From positions 1 through 22,455 of the forward strand of contig JBEKLJ010000027.1 in assembly GCA_050010255.1 (NCBI GenBank): DNA of 22,455 bases, written 5' to 3'. Under the pieces are notes generated by a model that did no database searches, was not told the origin of the DNA, and saw nothing but the letters and a program-made list of their open reading frames with translations. Origin of the DNA: JBEKLJ01 sp050010255 (GTDB lineage: Bacteria > Acidobacteriota > Terriglobia > Bryobacterales > Bryobacteraceae). The stretch's first letter is position 1. Each line of letters starts with the position of its first letter. The translations under genes and the position numbers were made by a program. Below, in pieces: positions 1-7,399 of the stretch.

Positions 1-176
1 AGCCCGCTTTTCTCACCACGACCGTGGCGAGGCGCGATGAGAGGGCCGCAGATACAAGGCGCGCGACGGCCGGCGCCCGGAGGTCCGTAACGGATCGAGG
101 ACGCCGGCCGAGCGCAACACAGTAGATGCGGCTCTATCGCGCGCCGCAGCCGGTTGTTGGTGAGAAATGCGGGCTA
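1..176. repeat. Long imperfect palindrome (dispersed hairpin repeat) after tsaB
   Basis: The first ~55 bases (AGCCCGCTTTTCTCACCA...) match, with differences, the reverse complement of 123-176 (AGCCCGCATTTCTCACCA...). Inside lie further matching arms: GGCCGGCG at 68-75 with CGCCGGCC at 102-109, and GGTCCGT at 82-88 with ACGGATC at 90-96. The whole stretch could fold into one long hairpin. Its right end lies 3 nt past the tsaB stop codon. A near-identical half copy (49 of 50 bases) is at 7214-7263, and a more diverged half copy is at 19681-19725. This is a dispersed repeat family; a role as a transcription terminator after tsaB is possible but inferred. Confidence 0.75.
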
Positions 177-179
177 GGG

Positions 180-854
180 CTAGGTCTCCTTCCAGAACAG
201 CTCGGCGTCGGAGCGGCGGACGTAGTTGGCGTCGATCGCGGCCGGGTCCTGCGCGCGGCCGGCGCGAAACTCCTGGGCGGCGATCCGGCCGATGGCGCCG
301 GCCAGCGCCCGCGGCACGTCTCGGAGGGGCGTTCTCTCGAACCGCGTCCCCTGGAAAGCCGCGCGAAAGGGGCCGAAGTCGGTCGCCAGGAACTCGATCT
401 CGCCCTCGGGCAGCCCCTTCAACCATCCAGCGAAGCTGGTGACGACCTCCGGGGAGAGAACCTCCAAGCCCGCGCCATAAACGGCGGCATAAACCTGGTC
501 CCGGCGGGCATCCAACATCGTGGCGCGGAGCGGCGCCGAGCCGAACCAGGCCATGGCCTTCAGATTCGAGACGGCGACGACGGGTTTGCCGAGGGCCTCG
601 GCCAGCCCCTTGACGGCGGCCAGGCCGACCCTCACCCCGGTGAACGAGCCGGGGCCGGCGGCAGCGGCGAAGCAGGCCACCTCGTCCAGCGCCCAGCCGC
701 TGTTCCGCAGGATGGTCTCGACGTGGCCGAACAGCACCCGGCTGAAGCCCTCCGTCGTGCGCATCTCAAGTTCCGAGACCAGCCCGTCGCCCTCGACGAG
801 GGCGATGCTGCCGAACTCGGTGGTCGTGTCCAAAGCGAGGATGCGTGGTTTCAC
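180..854 (-). CDS. tsaB: TsaB, tRNA threonylcarbamoyladenosine biosynthesis protein
   Basis: TsaB is the inactive ASKHA-fold partner of TsaD in the complex that makes t6A at position 37 of ANN-decoding tRNAs in the cytoplasm. The 224-aa protein starts KPRILALDTTTEFGS, the family's N-terminal ATPase-like strand, and has AAGPGSFTGVRVGLAAVKGL at about residues 65-84, the family hallmark, followed by MLDARRDQVYAAVY. Its length is normal for the family. The start chosen is GTG at 854, because this codon overlaps the stop of the upstream gene (GTGA) and the conserved N-terminus begins right there; the same frame is open further upstream but only as a shadow of the upstream gene. It is translationally coupled to the secreted protein gene before it, an odd partner. 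A long palindrome follows the stop codon. Confidence 0.93.
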   Translation of the reverse strand: MKPRILALDTTTEFGSIALVEGDGLVSELEMRTTEGFSRVLFGHVETILRNSGWALDEVACFAAAAGPGSFTGVRVGLAAVKGLAEALGKPVVAVSNLKAMAWFGSAPLRATMLDARRDQVYAAVYGAGLEVLSPEVVTSFAGWLKGLPEGEIEFLATDFGPFRAAFQGTRFERTPLRDVPRALAGAIGRIAAQEFRAGRAQDPAAIDANYVRRSDAELFWKET

Positions 855-2722
855 TTGGAGAGCTGGTAGACGCGGATCAGGGAATAAACCTTGCCGTTGG
901 CGTTCATGCCGTAAAGGCGAACGGCCAGCGCGGCTGGATAGGAGCTGGCGATGTTCGAGGGGATGTTGAAGACGCCCTCGTGTCCCGTGCCGATCACGCG
1001 GTAGCCCCGTTGATCGGGGGTCACCTCGCCGGTCCACAGCCACGTCATCGAGCGCGTCGCGCGCGTCTCGTGCGTCACCCTGGCGGCGAACCTGGCCGGA
1101 CTGGAAAGCGAAAGCGCGTCCCCGGACGGCGCGGCGACCTCGAACGGCGTTTTCTGCGGCAACTGCTCTATCTCCTGCATGAGGATGGCCCGCGACTCGA
1201 ACTTGTAGCTCCTCCGCAGCCCTTCCAGGCGGCCCTCCCGGTAGAGGTGCAGGACCCAGTCGTGTGCCGGGTCGGGCGGCGTGCCGGTGAAGCGGTCGCC
1301 CTTGAAGCTCTTCAGCTTGGTGCGCTCGCCGGTAATGGGATTGAACCACTCGGCGTCGTAGCCGCGTTTCTGAACCAGGATCTCCACCGGGCCGGGTTTC
1401 TCGACGTAGACGATGTACTCGACGCCCTCGGTGCCGTCCTGGGTGACCCGTTCGAGCGCCAGGGCACGGCCGCCGTCCACGTCGAAGTACGGCTCCAGCT
1501 CCCAGTGCCGCGTGCGGGAGAAGAAATCGAACCAGATCCCCATCTGCCGCGCGGCCGGCGAATCGGCGAACCGAGGATCGACGGCGGCCCCGCCCAGGCC
1601 CGAGGTCCCGGTGTTCGAGAAAGTCGGATACTGGCCGCTGACGGTAGCGTTCCACAGCCGGTGGCGGAACGCATCGGCGTCCACGCCCTCGCCGCCGGCC
1701 TTTCCCGCGCCGCTGTCCTCGGCGGCGAAGCCGAGGTTCACGAACGGCGCGGCGAAGAGCTGGTGCTCGATGCTGCCAAGCTGGTTGTCGGGCGACTCGT
1801 AGGTGACGAAGTTCATCCACTCGTCGCCGGCGAGCGGCGAGGAGGTAGCCAGCGTGCCCGCCGAGCGCGGGCGCTGGTAGGGATCGAGCTTCTTCAGCAA
1901 CTGTCCTACTTGCTTGAGCAGCGCGCGGCCGTTCTCGTATGTCTCGAATGCCTCGACTCCCTGCCAGGTCACCTCGAAGGCTGCGTAACGTGCGACGACG
2001 TACTGAACATACCGCTCGCGCTGCTCCCAGGAGGGGAAGAGCGAGGTGAGCTGGCCGTCGCCGTAAGCCAGCAGCAGGTCTGCGATGATGCCCTTGGAGT
2101 TCATGTAGCGGACGCGCTCATCGATCTCGCGGAATACGGCCGCATCCGGGCGGTCGGCCGATGGGTACGCCCTTTGCGCCCCTCCGGGGCGGGGAAGGAG
2201 GACGCCGCGGATGTGGTTGAACTTCTGGGCAGCCCTGGCGTCCACAATGCGCTCGAACGCGGCACGGTCGAGGTAGCCGAAGGGGTACAGCGTGTCGCCC
2301 ATCCACAGGTGCGGCGTGCGGACGTCTTCATTCACCCAGGCCCAGTGGTGGACGTTGATGGGGCGGAGGAAGCCGGGCGACGTCGACTCGGTCGCCGTGA
2401 ACTGCAGCTCCTTCCCGTTGAAGCGCCCGATGTTGCTGGTGACGCGGAAAACCCACGTGCCCGCCTCCATGGGTTTGAACCGGATCACGAGCCTCTGGCC
2501 GCCGTCCCAGAACCCCGGCATGCGGTAGGTTCGATAGCGCGGCGAGCGGAACTCAGCTTCCAGTACGACCGTGAGGTAGGGGTTCGGGTGGGCGGCGGCC
2601 TCTTCGGATGAAAGCTCGAAGGTGATGTCGCAAGGGCTGAAAGCCGGTGTGGGCGGGCAGACGGTCTGGCCCATCGAGAGGACCGCCGCGGCGGCCAGCA
2701 GCAGGAGCATTCGAGCGAACAT
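851..2722 (-). CDS. Secreted DUF5060/DUF4038-like glycosidase-related protein
   Basis: A 623-aa exported protein. Residues 1-18 (MFARMLLLLAAAAVLSMG) look like a Sec signal peptide. Residues ~20-125 resemble a DUF5060-type Ig-like domain (YLTVVLEAEF, FKPMEAGTWVFRVTSN). The middle carries the TIM-barrel region of DUF4038/apiosidase-like proteins: WMGDTLYPFGYLDRAAFERIVDARAAQKFNHIRGVLL, given here only as a description of residues ~140-175. A later part (YIVYVEKPGPVEILVQKRGY, then EWFNPITGER) looks like the putative collagen-binding or beta-sandwich domain that follows such barrels. Relatives act on, or are predicted to act on, plant or microbial polysaccharides outside the cytoplasm; the substrate here is unknown. 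No clear Shine-Dalgarno precedes ATG 2722. The gene overlaps tsaB by 4 bases. Confidence 0.72.
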   Translation of the reverse strand: MFARMLLLLAAAAVLSMGQTVCPPTPAFSPCDITFELSSEEAAAHPNPYLTVVLEAEFRSPRYRTYRMPGFWDGGQRLVIRFKPMEAGTWVFRVTSNIGRFNGKELQFTATESTSPGFLRPINVHHWAWVNEDVRTPHLWMGDTLYPFGYLDRAAFERIVDARAAQKFNHIRGVLLPRPGGAQRAYPSADRPDAAVFREIDERVRYMNSKGIIADLLLAYGDGQLTSLFPSWEQRERYVQYVVARYAAFEVTWQGVEAFETYENGRALLKQVGQLLKKLDPYQRPRSAGTLATSSPLAGDEWMNFVTYESPDNQLGSIEHQLFAAPFVNLGFAAEDSGAGKAGGEGVDADAFRHRLWNATVSGQYPTFSNTGTSGLGGAAVDPRFADSPAARQMGIWFDFFSRTRHWELEPYFDVDGGRALALERVTQDGTEGVEYIVYVEKPGPVEILVQKRGYDAEWFNPITGERTKLKSFKGDRFTGTPPDPAHDWVLHLYREGRLEGLRRSYKFESRAILMQEIEQLPQKTPFEVAAPSGDALSLSSPARFAARVTHETRATRSMTWLWTGEVTPDQRGYRVIGTGHEGVFNIPSNIASSYPAALAVRLYGMNANGKVYSLIRVYQLSK

Positions 2723-2802
2723 CGCTTATAACTAGTGTAGACGCGCCCCGAGGCGGACGTGTTGCCGCTAGCGCGCTGCGCGGTCAACGACGTACGCATT
2801 CT

Positions 2803-2886
2803 AGCCGAGCCGCGACCGTCAGGGAGCGGAGCTTTTCGCTTTCCAGCCGAGCCGCGACCGGAATGGAGCGGAGCTTTTCGCTTTCA
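2803..2886. repeat. 42-bp tandem repeat, two copies
   Basis: Two head-to-tail copies (2803-2844 and 2845-2886) share AGCCGAGCCGCGACCG and GGAGCGGAGCTTTTCGCTTTC, differing at only a few central bases (tcag versus gaat) and the last base. CCGC...GCGG within each unit can pair. It lies between the ilvD stop and the start of the secreted DUF4038-like gene, both on minus. From memory, the GCCGCGACCGTNAGGGAGCGG motif recurs in Solibacter-like genomes; that is unverified. Confidence 0.85.
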
Positions 2887-2914
2887 GTGCAGCAGCCTGT
2901 GCGGCAGCCTGCGC

Positions 2915-4642
2915 TCAGATGTCGAACACCGCGCCCGTGTCCGCGCTCGAGACATACCGCAGGTAGCGCGCCAGCCAGCCGCGCGTCACCTTGGGTTCAA
3001 ATGGCGGCAAGGCGGCCAGCCGCCGCTGGATCTCCTCGACGGCGACCTTCAGCTCGATCTGGCAGGTCTTGGCGTTGATGTAGATGCGGTCGCCCGGCTG
3101 GACGGCGGCGATCGGCCCGTCGGCCGCCGCTTCCGGCGCGATGTGGCCGACGCAGAGGCCGCGAGTGCCGCCGGAGAAGCGGCCGTCGGTGATCAGCGCC
3201 GCGCGGATGCCCGCGCCGACCAGGGCCGAAGTCGGCGATAGCATCTCCTGCATGCCCGGCCCCCCGCGCGGTCCTTCGTAGCGGATCACCACCACGTCGC
3301 CGTCCCGCACCTCGCCGGCGAGAATGCCGCGCTGGGCGTCCTCCTGCGATTCGTAGACCCGCGCCGTGCCCTCATACTCCATCATGTCCGGCTCGACGCC
3401 GGCGACCTTCACCACCGCGCCCTTCGGCGCCAGGTTGCCGAACAGGACCGCCAGGCCGCCCGTCTTCGAGAATGCATTTGCGACCGTGCGGATCACGTCG
3501 CCGTCGGCGTCTGGCGCGGCGGCCACCGCATCGGCGAGCTTTCCGCTGATCGTCGGCGCTTCCAGGTCGAGCCCCGTGCGGGCGTGGCGGTCGAGTTCCT
3601 TGAGGATGGCGGGGATGCCGCCGCAGCGGTCGACGTCCTCGACGTGCACGTCGGGGCGGCTCGGCGCCACCTTGCAGATGTTGGGCGTGACCGCGGCGAT
3701 CTCGTTCAGCCGCGTCAGGGGGAACGCGATGCCGGCCGAGTGGGCCAGCGCCAGCGTGTGCAGGACGGTGTTGGTGGAGCCGCCCATGGCCATGTCCAGC
3801 ACGAAGGCATTCACCAGCGCCTGCTCGTTGACGATATCGAGCGGCCGGATATTGTTATCCAGGCAGTGCTTCAAGGCGCGGGCGGCGCGCCTGGTCAGCT
3901 CCATGCGCTTGGGGTTAGGCTCGGTCTGGCCCGGGCTGCCGTCCTTCCACCGCTCGGCGGTGATGGTGCCGTTGCCCGGCAGCGCCACACCGATCACCTC
4001 GGCCAGGCAGTTCATCGAGTTCGCGGTGAACATGCCGGAGCAGCTTCCGCAGCCGGGGCAGGCCTTCGCGGCCAGCGAGCGCAGGTCGGCCTCGCTGATC
4101 TTGCCCACGCTATGCTTGCCGACGGCCTCGAACACGGTGATGAGGTCGGAGCCGTCCGGCCCGGCCAGCATCGGCCCGCCGCTCAAGTACACCGCCGGGA
4201 TGTTGATGCGGACCATCGAGTTGAGCATGGCGGGCACGATCTTGTCGCAGTTGCCGATGCCGATCCAGGCGTCGCAGGGATGCGCGCCGATGATGGTCTC
4301 GATCTGGTCGGCGATCAGCTCGCGCGAAGCCAGCGAGTACTTCATCCCGAAGTGCCCCATCGCGATGCCGTCGCACACCGCGCCGCCGACGTTCGCGTAC
4401 CAGACGTTCAAGCCGAGCCCCTTGAGCTCCTCGACCACGATTGCGCCGATCTTGTCCAGGTGCGCGTGGCCCGGAATCTGGGTGGTGAAGGAATTGATGA
4501 CGGTGACGAACGGCTTCTTCAGCTCGTCGAGCGACCGGATCACGCCCTCAGCGCGCATGAGCGCGGCCTGTGGCAGCATCTGCGCGCCCTCGGCCACGAT
4601 GCGGCTGCCTCTTTTGCGAACGTTCTCGATTCCCTGGTTCAT
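2915..4642 (-). CDS. ilvD: Dihydroxy-acid dehydratase
   Basis: IlvD dehydrates 2,3-dihydroxy-isovalerate and 2,3-dihydroxy-3-methylvalerate, the third common step of valine/isoleucine synthesis, using an Fe-S cluster and Mg2+. The 575-aa protein has the family signatures GNCDKIVPAMLN (Cys132), CPGCGSCSGMFTANSMNCL (Cys195/198/201), MGGSTNTVLH, GGPGMQEMLSPTSAL and LITDGRFSGGTRGLCVGHI. At the place where the [2Fe-2S] class has PCN it reads IPGHAHL, as in E. coli-type enzymes, and a further Cys90 sits in AVCDGIAMGH. The start ATG 4642 is preceded by a perfect AGGAGG (4645-4650), unusually close at only 2 nt; homology supports this N-terminus. It appears monocistronic, with no other ilv/leu gene nearby. 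Confidence 0.96.
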   Translation of the reverse strand: MNQGIENVRKRGSRIVAEGAQMLPQAALMRAEGVIRSLDELKKPFVTVINSFTTQIPGHAHLDKIGAIVVEELKGLGLNVWYANVGGAVCDGIAMGHFGMKYSLASRELIADQIETIIGAHPCDAWIGIGNCDKIVPAMLNSMVRINIPAVYLSGGPMLAGPDGSDLITVFEAVGKHSVGKISEADLRSLAAKACPGCGSCSGMFTANSMNCLAEVIGVALPGNGTITAERWKDGSPGQTEPNPKRMELTRRAARALKHCLDNNIRPLDIVNEQALVNAFVLDMAMGGSTNTVLHTLALAHSAGIAFPLTRLNEIAAVTPNICKVAPSRPDVHVEDVDRCGGIPAILKELDRHARTGLDLEAPTISGKLADAVAAAPDADGDVIRTVANAFSKTGGLAVLFGNLAPKGAVVKVAGVEPDMMEYEGTARVYESQEDAQRGILAGEVRDGDVVVIRYEGPRGGPGMQEMLSPTSALVGAGIRAALITDGRFSGGTRGLCVGHIAPEAAADGPIAAVQPGDRIYINAKTCQIELKVAVEEIQRRLAALPPFEPKVTRGWLARYLRYVSSADTGAVFDI

Positions 4643-4682
4643 TACCTCCTATTCTGCCACGACCCAGGCGAGTGGCTCGCGG

Positions 4683-4949
4683 CTGAAATCCGTCCGTAAG
4701 CCGGCGCGCTGGTTGTCGTAGCGCACGCTTCAGCGTGCCGCGTCGGCACTTGTGCCGACGCTTGGCGGAACTGTTCCCGGGCCTGTCCCCGCACTCGCCC
4801 TGCGTCGCCAGGAGTGGCGACGCGGCAGGCAGGAGTGCCCGCGCTACGGCGAGAGCCGGTTGCAGCCGACGGGTGGATGTCGTATCCCAGCGCATCGCCC
4901 CCGTCGTCTAGGTTCGTGCCCGCTGCGCGTTCTTACGGACGGATTACAG
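4683..4949. repeat. Hairpin-rich element with 18-bp terminal inverted repeats (copy 1)
   Basis: The ends CTGAAATCCGTCCGTAAG (4683-4700) and CTTACGGACGGATTACAG (4932-4949) are inverted repeats matching at 17 of 18 bases. Inside are successive small hairpins: GCACGCT/AGCGTGC, GTCGGCAC/GTGCCGAC and GTCGCCA/TGGCGAC. About 170 bp (4689-4860) recurs in inverse orientation at 10921-11090. No coding potential is evident and no convincing target duplication was found. It looks like a non-autonomous MITE or a cluster of REP-type modules. A heptanucleotide array begins 4 nt after its right end. Confidence 0.75.
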
Positions 4950-4953
4950 TCAC

Positions 4954-5016
4954 GGCTGAAAGCTGGTAGCTGATAGCTGGAAGCTGGTAGCTCGAAGCTG
5001 ATAGCTGGTAGCTGGC
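4954..5016 (+). repeat. Heptanucleotide array 1 (9 units of AGCTGRW)
   Basis: Nine uninterrupted 7-mers in one register: ggctgaa, agctggt, agctgat, agctgga, agctggt, agctcga, agctgat, agctggt, agctggc. The unit is too short for CRISPR. It lies in the 523-bp gap between ilvD and the FG-GAP gene. Apart from this array, the hairpin element and array 2, nothing else is recognisable in that gap. Confidence 0.9.
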
Positions 5017-5082
5017 ACCTGGAGTATGATGATTCACGATCAGTAGGTTTCAAATGCCAACTCGTGACGCCACAAGCCTGAT

Positions 5083-5124
5083 GGCTCACGGCTGCGAGCT
5101 GGAAGCTGGTAGCTGGAAGCTCAG
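5083..5124 (+). repeat. Heptanucleotide array 2 (6 units)
   Basis: Units are ggctcac, ggctgcg, agctgga, agctggt, agctgga and agctcag, all in phase. The array ends 41 nt before the GTG that starts the FG-GAP gene, so it probably lies in its promoter or leader region (inference). Confidence 0.85.
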
Positions 5125-5165
5125 CTCGGCCGGATCGGTCTGCTGTTTAGAGGAGGAGTCTGCCC

Positions 5166-5783
5166 GTGACGACGCACAGACTGCTATGAATTCCTGGGGC
5201 TGTCAGCATCCTGCTGGCGCTCTCGACCGCCGCGAGTGCCCAAACGCCAACCCCGACACCGCTGTTCACGGCGGCCCCGGGCAGCCCGTTCCCGGCGGGA
5301 AGAAATCCTTACTCCGTGGCGGTGGGAGACTTCAACGGAGATGGCAAGCCGGACCTCGCCATCGCAAATATTCACGTCCCCAACGGCACCGTAACGGTGC
5401 TGCTGGGCGACGGAAGGGGCGGGTTCACGGCGGCCCCGGGCAGCCCGTTCCCGGCGGGATCATGGCCTACGTCCGTGGCGGTGGGGAACTTCAACGGGGA
5501 TGGCAAGCCGGACCTCGCCATCGCAAATTATGACAGCAACACCGTAACGGTGCTGCTGGGCGACGGGAAGGGCGGGTTCACGGAGGCCCCGGGCAGCCCG
5601 TTCCCGGCTGGAAGAAATCCTGAGTCCGTGGCGGTGGGGGACTTCAACGGGGATGGCAAGCCGGACCTCGCGATCGCGAATCAGGGCAGCAACAACGTAA
5701 CGGTGCTGCTTAACAGCTATTCCGGTTCCGCAAGACGGACCCCGAGCAAGCCGCGATTGACCCCGCTTGCTCCTGGTCGGTAA
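5166..5783 (+). pseudogene. FG-GAP/VCBS repeat secreted protein, interrupted by TGA in the signal peptide
   Basis: A strong AGGAGG (5151-5156) stands 9 nt before GTG 5166. The frame reads V-TTHRLL, then TGA (5187-5189), then IPGAVSILLALSTAASAQ, a good signal-peptide core with an AxA-type cleavage site, so the reading frame is open on both sides of the stop. From about residue 34 come three FG-GAP/VCBS-type beta-propeller blades of 51-53 aa (DNA period 159 then 153 bp, starting 5265, 5424, 5577), each with SVAVGDFNGDGKPDLAIAN or a close variant, whose Asp-rich loop resembles calcium sites, and a TVTVLLGDG strand. Three blades are too few for a closed propeller, and the last ~20 residues look unrelated, so it may be a truncated remnant. 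A CGA or TGG to TGA change, sequencing error or readthrough could each explain the stop. Confidence 0.7.
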
Positions 5784-5808
5784 CGAACTCGCTGCCGCAA
5801 CTCCGGCT

Positions 5809-6927
5809 TCAGCGATTCGCCGCCACGCGATGGATGGCGTTCACGAGCTTCCGGTAGGGGATCTGGGCTAGCGCGCGGAACGGCAGCCAGTCGCCGTCGC
5901 GCCAGCTCGAGTAGTACCACCGCGCCAGCAGCGCCAGGTGCTCCTGGCGGGTCTGCGCCGGACAGCGGGCCGGCGCGAGCGCCGCGGCCGCCTCGCGCAG
6001 GCGGTGGTCGAGCGACACGGTGCGGCCCTCAACCGCCTCGAACCGGAATCGCATCGGGGGCTGCCAGCAGCCGGCCAGGAAGAACCAAAGCTCGACCGCG
6101 CCGGGCTCGGCCGAGGCGGTCACCGCCACGCCGTTCAGCCGCTCGATGTCCTCCGCCAGGCCGTCGCGCAGCCGCAGCACCTCCTCGACGCGCTCCATCT
6201 GCTGATGGGCGCGCGCGGCGTCCTCGAAGCGCAGCTCCTGGCTGAGCCGGTCCCGGGCGGCTCGGAGCGGCTCGACCAGCGAGCGTCCGCCGGTCTCGAG
6301 AAAAGCCCCCAGGCGGCCCGCCTCGGCGCGGTATTCCTCCGCGCTGACGGCCTGCTGGCACGGCCGCAGGCACTTGTTCATCTCCCCGTAGATGCAGCCA
6401 GGGTGCGCGGGCGAGGGCGCCAGGTTCTCCTGGCAGCGGCGCACCTGGAAGAGGTCGAGCAAGTGGGACTCGAACTGCTCGGCGGCCGCGCGCGCCCGGA
6501 ACGGGCCGTAGTAGACGCCCCGGCCGCCTGAGAGGCGCGCCGTGATGCGGGTCCGCGGAAATGGGTTACCGAGCATCAGCTTCACGTAGGGCGGCATGCG
6601 CAGCTTCAGCAGCCGCAGGTACGAATCCGGGAAGCGCTGCTGCGCCTGCTGGTAACAAAGCAGCGCCGATTCCAGGCGCGAGCCCACCAGCCAGTACTCC
6701 ACGCGGCTGGCGGCGTGCCGCAGATTCAGCCAGCGGCTGGGGGTCGCCCGCTCGCCCAGCAGCCGTCTGAGCCGGCGGCCGAGCAGGCTGGTGCGGGCCA
6801 GATACGGGGCGCCCTGGCGTGGCCAGATGAGGAACACCGCCGCCTGCTCGGGCAGGGAGGCGAGCGAGGCGTCCAGCCCGGTCAGGTCCGGAGAGACGGT
6901 GATCGTCTGTGGCTCGCCGAAGGTCAC
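5809..6927 (-). CDS. UvrC-like protein lacking nuclease residues
   Basis: This 372-aa protein aligns by eye with the N-terminal two thirds of excinuclease UvrC. The GIY-YIG motif is degenerate: AVFLIW (residues 30-35) stands where UvrC has GVYLM, and YLARTSLLGRRLRRLL (42-57) where it has YVGKAKNLRKRV. The catalytic Glu of ALLLEANLI is replaced by Tyr (SALLCYQQ, about 87-94). Cys165, 178, 186 and 190 keep the 13/8/4 spacing close to the four cluster cysteines of UvrC (12/8/4 in E. coli). YYGPFRA (139-145) and a UVR-like helix (about 225-252, LSQELRFEDAARAHQQMERV) are kept. The protein ends before the RNase H-like nuclease domain. The start is GTG 6927 with no clear Shine-Dalgarno; TACAAT on the minus strand (6961-6966) could be a -10 element. 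DNA repair or nucleic-acid binding is inferred. Confidence 0.8.
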   Translation of the reverse strand: MTFGEPQTITVSPDLTGLDASLASLPEQAAVFLIWPRQGAPYLARTSLLGRRLRRLLGERATPSRWLNLRHAASRVEYWLVGSRLESALLCYQQAQQRFPDSYLRLLKLRMPPYVKLMLGNPFPRTRITARLSGGRGVYYGPFRARAAAEQFESHLLDLFQVRRCQENLAPSPAHPGCIYGEMNKCLRPCQQAVSAEEYRAEAGRLGAFLETGGRSLVEPLRAARDRLSQELRFEDAARAHQQMERVEEVLRLRDGLAEDIERLNGVAVTASAEPGAVELWFFLAGCWQPPMRFRFEAVEGRTVSLDHRLREAAAALAPARCPAQTRQEHLALLARWYYSSWRDGDWLPFRALAQIPYRKLVNAIHRVAANR

Positions 6928-7018
6928 TGCGTTCAGACGCGAGTGCAGCGTCTGTACCGAATTGTAACCGAGGACACAGGGTGTTCCGGCTCGCCAATCG
7001 AGACCGCTTCAGCCGGTC

Positions 7019-7046
7019 TTGACAGACGTTCGGCCTTGACTAAAAT
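7019..7046 (+). promoter_or_regulatory. Sigma70-type promoter for the small CxxC protein
   Basis: TTGACA at 7019-7024 is followed after 16 bases by TAAAAT at 7041-7046. This is a perfect -35 and a one-mismatch -10 at near-ideal spacing, ending 19 bases before the ATG at 7066. The leader would therefore be very short. It is the best match to a vegetative promoter that I saw in the window. Confidence 0.7.
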
Positions 7047-7065
7047 AGGGGGTAACTTCGCACCT

Positions 7066-7215
7066 ATGGAGCCTGTGTGTAAGCACGCGCGCACGGAAGT
7101 GATCGCGCGCCGCGATGGCGTCTATTACGTTCGCTGTTTGGATTGCCGGCAGATCCTGGAAGCCGACGACCTGGAGGCGGCGCCGGTGAGCGAGGACGAG
7201 GAACAGCCGTCCTAG
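7066..7215 (+). CDS. Small CxxC zinc-ribbon-like protein, 49 aa
   Basis: The 49-residue product begins MEPVCKHARTEVIARRDG, continues VYYVRCLDCRQILE and ends in an acidic tail (EADDLEAAPVSEDEEQPS). C24 and C27 form a CxxC knuckle, and C5 with H7 could complete a metal site. I do not recognise a named family. The gene is supported by the strong promoter at 7019-7046 and by the compositional shift to an acidic tail typical of real small proteins; the Shine-Dalgarno is weak (GGGGG at 7048-7052). It is divergent from the UvrC-like gene. The TAG stop overlaps the first two bases of a dispersed repeat (7214-7263). Role unknown. Confidence 0.65.
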   Translation: MEPVCKHARTEVIARRDGVYYVRCLDCRQILEADDLEAAPVSEDEEQPS

Positions 7216-7263
7216 CCCGCTTTTCTCACCACGACCGTGGCGAGGCGCGATCAGAGGGCCGCA
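7214..7263 (+). repeat. Half copy of the tsaB-downstream palindrome
   Basis: These 50 bases match window positions 1-50 at 49 positions (the difference is at offset 39, g versus c). Here the second arm is missing. The repeat begins inside the TAG stop codon of the CxxC gene. The rest of the gap to yvcK (7264-7399) holds two small hairpins, CGATTCG/CGAATCG at 7294-7316 and GCCCC/GGGGC at about 7373-7392, the latter just upstream of the yvcK start. Confidence 0.9.
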
Positions 7264-7399
7264 AAAGCCGCGCAATCGCATACACGCCCGCAACGATTCG
7301 GACTCCGCTCGAATCGGCCGGCTTCCGCCGCTGGCCGGACTCCTGTACCCTGAAGGAGCAGCATCTACTTAGCCCCCTGAATTGTCGGGGCGGCAGGCA

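Noticed and set aside
855..1820. Upstream extension of tsaB
   Set aside because: The sequence before residue 1 is an Arg-rich shadow of the DUF4038-like gene; the GTGA overlap and the family N-terminus fix the start at 854.
3366..4721. Plus-strand frames opposite ilvD
   Set aside because: Ser/Ala/Pro-rich shadow products without motifs; ilvD on minus is unambiguous.
5054..5533. Alternative plus-strand frame over the FG-GAP gene
   Set aside because: It reads low-complexity Gly/Arg peptides from the repeats; the FG-GAP motifs are in another frame.
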